Assembly (NCBI GenBank): GCA_913049785.1
Contig: CAJWXP010000018.1
Location: 1 to 43,675 of the forward strand
DNA: 43,675 bases
Source: an uncultured Dehalococcoidia bacterium
GTDB lineage: Bacteria; Chloroflexota; Dehalococcoidia; Lucifugimonadales; UBA1127
Direction of reading: 5' to 3'
The translations under genes and the position numbers were made by a program. Numbering within the stretch: the stretch's first letter is position 1; the number at the start of each line of letters is the position of its first letter. This document shows positions 40,483 through 43,675 of the stretch, piece by piece. Under the pieces are notes generated by a model. The model had not been told where the DNA came from, ran no database searches, and saw only the letters and a list, made by a program, of their open reading frames with translations.

Positions 40483-40511
40483 ATTATAGCCGCCTAGAGC
40501 AGACTAGTCCA
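40483..40511 (-). promoter_or_regulatory. Promoter of dioxygenase copy 1
   Basis: On the minus strand TGGACT (40511-40506), 17-base spacer, and a perfect TATAAT (40488-40483). The leader would be about 55 bases. The -35 box and spacer lie inside an inverted repeat. Confidence 0.6.
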
Positions 40512-40522
40512 CCCTAGGCGGC
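40489..40522 (-). repeat. Inverted repeat over the promoter of dioxygenase copy 1
   Basis: GCCGCCTAG (40489-40497) and CTAGGCGGC (40514-40522), 9-bp arms with a 16-base centre. It follows the LigJ-like stop codon (40534) and abuts the TATAAT box. It may be a terminator for the gene before, an operator for the gene after, or both; no T run follows it. Confidence 0.5.
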
Positions 40523-40533
40523 CTTCATAGCCT

Positions 40534-41529
40534 TTAGCTTATGGAGAAGCGCGGGAATGCCTTCTTGGCTGTGTCCTCAAAGACGTTCTTCTTGTCCTTG
40601 TCAGAGAGCCAGTCAATGGACTCAATGACGGGCTTCAAGTCATCAAGCCACACGCCGGTGTCCGGGTGTTGGCTGGAACCGGAGCCAGGGTTTTCTGTGC
40701 CGAACATGCAGCGATCCGTGCCAACGATCTGGAACAGGAGGTCCAGGCCCTCCTTGTTGTAGAGCACGGCGTCAAAGTAAAGCTTCTTCAATGAATCGTC
40801 GAAGCTCTCCACGTTCTTGGAGCGCCAGCGATGTGCACGCCATCGGCCGATCTGGTAAGGAACGGAGCCGCCGCCGTGGCACATGATGATCTTCAAATCC
40901 GGAAATGTGTCCAGAGTCTTGCGGTCCATCAGGGACATGATGCCAATGCCCTCTTCAGTGATGAAGTGGTTGGAATAGGTCTCCCGATTGTTCCGACAGG
41001 TTGCTGTGTGGATGAGAGCGGGAACGTCCAGCTCAATCATCTTCTCGTACAGCGGGTACCAGTACTCGTCGCCCATGGGAGGCATGTTGACGTCCAGGCC
41101 CTCTGAGGGGTCCGGATCGATCATAATGCCGACGAATCCCAACTCCTTGACGCAGCGCTCCATCTCATCGAATACGATGTTGACGGGCTGGCCCCATACC
41201 TGGGGAAGGCCGCAGACTCCGCGATACCGGTCCGGATAGTAGTCAATGGACTGCTTGATGGCGTCATTGTTGGCCTTGCAGAAGTCATCGACGATGCTGA
41301 AAAGCGGATCAGAGTGCATGAGCTGGAAGGGGCGCGGGGAGAGGAACTGGATGTCTGTGCCCACTTCGTCGAGCTTCTTGATGTGGTTGTCCACTATGGG
41401 CTTCATCCGCTCGTCAGAGAGCTTGAGGACGCTGCGCCCCCGGTGGATTCGGCTTGAGAGCAGGCCAGACTTGAAGGCCATGAGTTCCGGTGGGCTGTTG
41501 AGGTGACCGTGAATGTCTATGATAGCCAT
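40534..41529 (-). CDS. 4-oxalomesaconate hydratase-like amidohydrolase (LigJ type)
   Basis: LigJ adds water to 4-oxalomesaconate in the protocatechuate 4,5-cleavage and gallate pathways. The 331-residue protein follows LigJ in length and landmarks: IIDIHGHLNSPPELMAFKSG with His7 and His9, TDIQFLSPRPFQLMHSDP, LPQVWGQPVNIVFDEMERC, His174 (ALIHTATC), MCHGGGSVPYQIGRWRAHRW and Glu279 (FGTENPGSG). These match the His/His/His/Glu metal set of LigJ. It is clearly diverged from the three tandem LigJ-like copies and is the best LigJ candidate here. GGGAG is 8 bases before the ATG, and a TTGACA-type promoter lies about 120 bases upstream. It is flanked by the two dioxygenase genes. Confidence 0.85.
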   Translation of the reverse strand: MAIIDIHGHLNSPPELMAFKSGLLSSRIHRGRSVLKLSDERMKPIVDNHIKKLDEVGTDIQFLSPRPFQLMHSDPLFSIVDDFCKANNDAIKQSIDYYPDRYRGVCGLPQVWGQPVNIVFDEMERCVKELGFVGIMIDPDPSEGLDVNMPPMGDEYWYPLYEKMIELDVPALIHTATCRNNRETYSNHFITEEGIGIMSLMDRKTLDTFPDLKIIMCHGGGSVPYQIGRWRAHRWRSKNVESFDDSLKKLYFDAVLYNKEGLDLLFQIVGTDRCMFGTENPGSGSSQHPDTGVWLDDLKPVIESIDWLSDKDKKNVFEDTAKKAFPRFSIS

Positions 41530-41647
41530 TGGTAGTTCTCCCTCTATGTTTGTATTTGCCTAACAGTCTTTGCGGGTAGACACGCGACGCGAGATGCGAA
41601 AGGGCAACACACGACACGAAAATAGCCACAAGGCTGAAATTGCGACC

Positions 41648-41676
41648 AGTATCGTAGCGCATACCGCGTGTGTCAA
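41648..41676 (-). promoter_or_regulatory. Promoter of the LigJ-like gene
   Basis: On the minus strand a perfect TTGACA (41676-41671), 17-base spacer, GATACT (41653-41648). It lies just past the long hairpin and gives a leader of about 110 bases. Confidence 0.6.
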
Positions 41677-41706
41677 GGTGTGGGTGTTGGCCTGTGAAAC
41701 CTGGGA

Positions 41707-41769
41707 ACACTCCAAACCAATAGAAAAGGGGCGTGGATAACACGTCCCTTTTCTATTGGTTTGGAGTGT
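41707..41769. terminator. Very long (29-bp) hairpin between dioxygenase copy 2 and the LigJ-like gene
   Basis: Bases 41707-41735 pair with 41741-41769 along 29 positions with one G-U pair and a 5-base loop (GATAA). The inner part, AAAAGGG(G)CGTG paired with CACGTCCCTTTT, looks like a symmetric terminator with T4 on either strand. The outer 14 pairs lengthen it far beyond a normal terminator. It begins 11 bases past the stop codon of dioxygenase copy 2 (41780). Confidence 0.75.
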
Positions 41770-41779
41770 GGCAGTAAGA

Positions 41780-42856
41780 CTACTTCCCGTTGCCGTTCCA
41801 ACGGACCATGCCCCAACCACCTCCGGTGCCTGCGAGGGTGCGATATACCGGCTCGTAGGCCAAGATCTCCGCTTTCAGGTGCTCTGAGGCGCCCGCTGTG
41901 GCAACCCAGTTGCGTGTCTCTGACGCTGCAGAGTTGAGGCGGTGCTTCGGGAGGTTGGACAGCGTTTCGCCGTCGTTCTCCACCATTGCTTTCAACGCGG
42001 CTCGGTCCAGCTCCTCGTCAACGACGAAGTGGCTCAACCCGCCGGACGCAATGACCACCACGCGCGCGTCAGTGTCCCATGACTCTACTGCCTTGCGGAC
42101 TTGCTGACCAAATGCGAAGGTGCGTTTTGGTGACGGCTGGTTGGGTGGATAGCAGGTGTTCAAGGAGATGGGCACGATTGGCACGGGCTTGTTGTCCATA
42201 AGCCGCTTAACCACAAAGCTGAAGCCGTGGGGCATACCGAAGTTGCGTGGCTCTGTGACCCGCACGTACTCTGACTCACCGTCCGGCGTTGGGTACCGAC
42301 GTGCGATGGTGCCGCCGGATTCCTCACGCAGGTACTTGGAGTGAGAAACGTCGAACTCGTTGTCGATCATGTGCTCAATGATGTGTCGGCCCAACTCCGC
42401 GTTCACGGGCACGTCCATGGAGACATCGCCGTAGCCCCAAGCCATCGCTTTGACGGCGGGTGGTGCGTCATCTGCGGGTACACGGGCGATGAGGGGCATG
42501 GTGTTGCCCCAGTAGACCGAGAACATGGGCATGTTGTCTTCAAACATGACCTCGTCCTGGTCATCGCTGATGATGATGACGGCGTCTGGCTTGGCGTCTG
42601 CCAGGCTCTTGGCCAACTCATCGATAGCCTTGGTGAGGTTGGCATGCTGCACCTTGAAGTGCTCTATATCCACGTGCTTTGCAATGTCCGGATTTGCCCG
42701 TTCCAGGGCTTCTTCATAGGAGTAGACGAGTCCTTCCGGAGGAAAGACCAATTCTCGGTTTCGTGCATCGTTTTCACCATGCACTGCCCAGAGTTCTGGC
42801 GGCTGCGCCAGCATTGGGCTATGGGACGTGCCGAGGCCCAAGACGATCTTAGCCAT
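41780..42856 (-). CDS. LigB-superfamily class III extradiol dioxygenase, copy 2
   Basis: A 358-residue paralogue of copy 1 that keeps the same landmarks: His12 in GTSHSPML, SDDQDEVMFEDNMPMF with Gln100 at the LigB His position, DVSHSKYLREESGG, CYPPNQPSPKRTFAFGQQVR, GGLSHFVVDEELD and SAASETRNW. The mid-region around PADDAPPAVKAMAWGYGDV differs from copy 1, so the substrate may differ. GGGGAGGG is 7 bases before the ATG. It is the first protein gene downstream of the 16S rRNA gene on the same strand. Ring cleavage of a gallate-like catechol is the best guess; evidence is family and context only. Confidence 0.82.
   Translation of the reverse strand: MAKIVLGLGTSHSPMLAQPPELWAVHGENDARNRELVFPPEGLVYSYEEALERANPDIAKHVDIEHFKVQHANLTKAIDELAKSLADAKPDAVIIISDDQDEVMFEDNMPMFSVYWGNTMPLIARVPADDAPPAVKAMAWGYGDVSMDVPVNAELGRHIIEHMIDNEFDVSHSKYLREESGGTIARRYPTPDGESEYVRVTEPRNFGMPHGFSFVVKRLMDNKPVPIVPISLNTCYPPNQPSPKRTFAFGQQVRKAVESWDTDARVVVIASGGLSHFVVDEELDRAALKAMVENDGETLSNLPKHRLNSAASETRNWVATAGASEHLKAEILAYEPVYRTLAGTGGGWGMVRWNGNGK

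Positions 42857-43675
<819 letters not shown>

Overview
This 43.7 kb window looks like a chromosomal segment of a bacterium of the phylum Chloroflexota, probably a marine SAR202-type lineage. That placement is inference. It rests on the proline/threonine-repeat surface protein at the left edge, the multiplied aromatic-degradation enzyme families, the siroheme-based heme pathway, and a 16S rRNA gene not followed by 23S. The partial 16S at the right edge could settle the taxonomy directly.

Positions 1-9550 are mostly housekeeping. The tail of a surface-anchored protein is followed by a heat-shock operon (hrcA-grpE-dnaJ-prmA) with a TTGACA-type promoter and a degenerate CIRCE operator just before hrcA. 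Next comes an AAC(6')-like acetyltransferase gene broken by a one-base frameshift. A minus-strand operon argF-der-plsY-gpsA follows, with start/stop overlaps, and then a small membrane protein.

Positions 9780-19840 hold a long plus-strand tetrapyrrole operon: a MerR-like regulator, a fused AhbA-AhbB siroheme decarboxylase, precorrin-2 dehydrogenase/ferrochelatase, hemA, hemC, a cobA-hemD fusion, hemB, xthA, hemL and an acetyltransferase gene. It covers glutamyl-tRNA to 12,18-didecarboxysiroheme without a break. The window has no hemE, coproporphyrinogen oxidase or protoporphyrin ferrochelatase. A bidirectional terminator closes the operon.

Positions 19850-24360 carry an iron-type superoxide dismutase, an atypical GT20 glycosyltransferase, a tRNA-Ala(GGC) preceded by a tRNA 5'-half relic, a PPOX-fold flavin/F420 protein and an MFS transporter.

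Positions 24460-42860 form a catabolic island in which nearly every enzyme type is duplicated: two FAH-family proteins, three tandem LigJ-like amidohydrolases and a fourth diverged one, two Rieske oxygenase alpha subunits, a large alpha/beta hydrolase, an SDR, three VOC proteins, a deazaflavin-type reductase, a LOG-like protein, two RraA/LigK-like aldolases and two LigB-superfamily extradiol dioxygenases. Read together they suggest Rieske-type demethylation or hydroxylation, ring cleavage to 4-oxalomesaconate, LigJ-type hydration, and LigK-type aldol cleavage to pyruvate and oxaloacetate. This resembles gallate or 3-O-methylgallate catabolism; the substrates are inferred.

At the right edge lies the 3' part of a 16S rRNA gene on the minus strand. 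About 350 bp downstream of its 3' end the next gene is a dioxygenase, not 23S rRNA, so the rRNA operon is split here.
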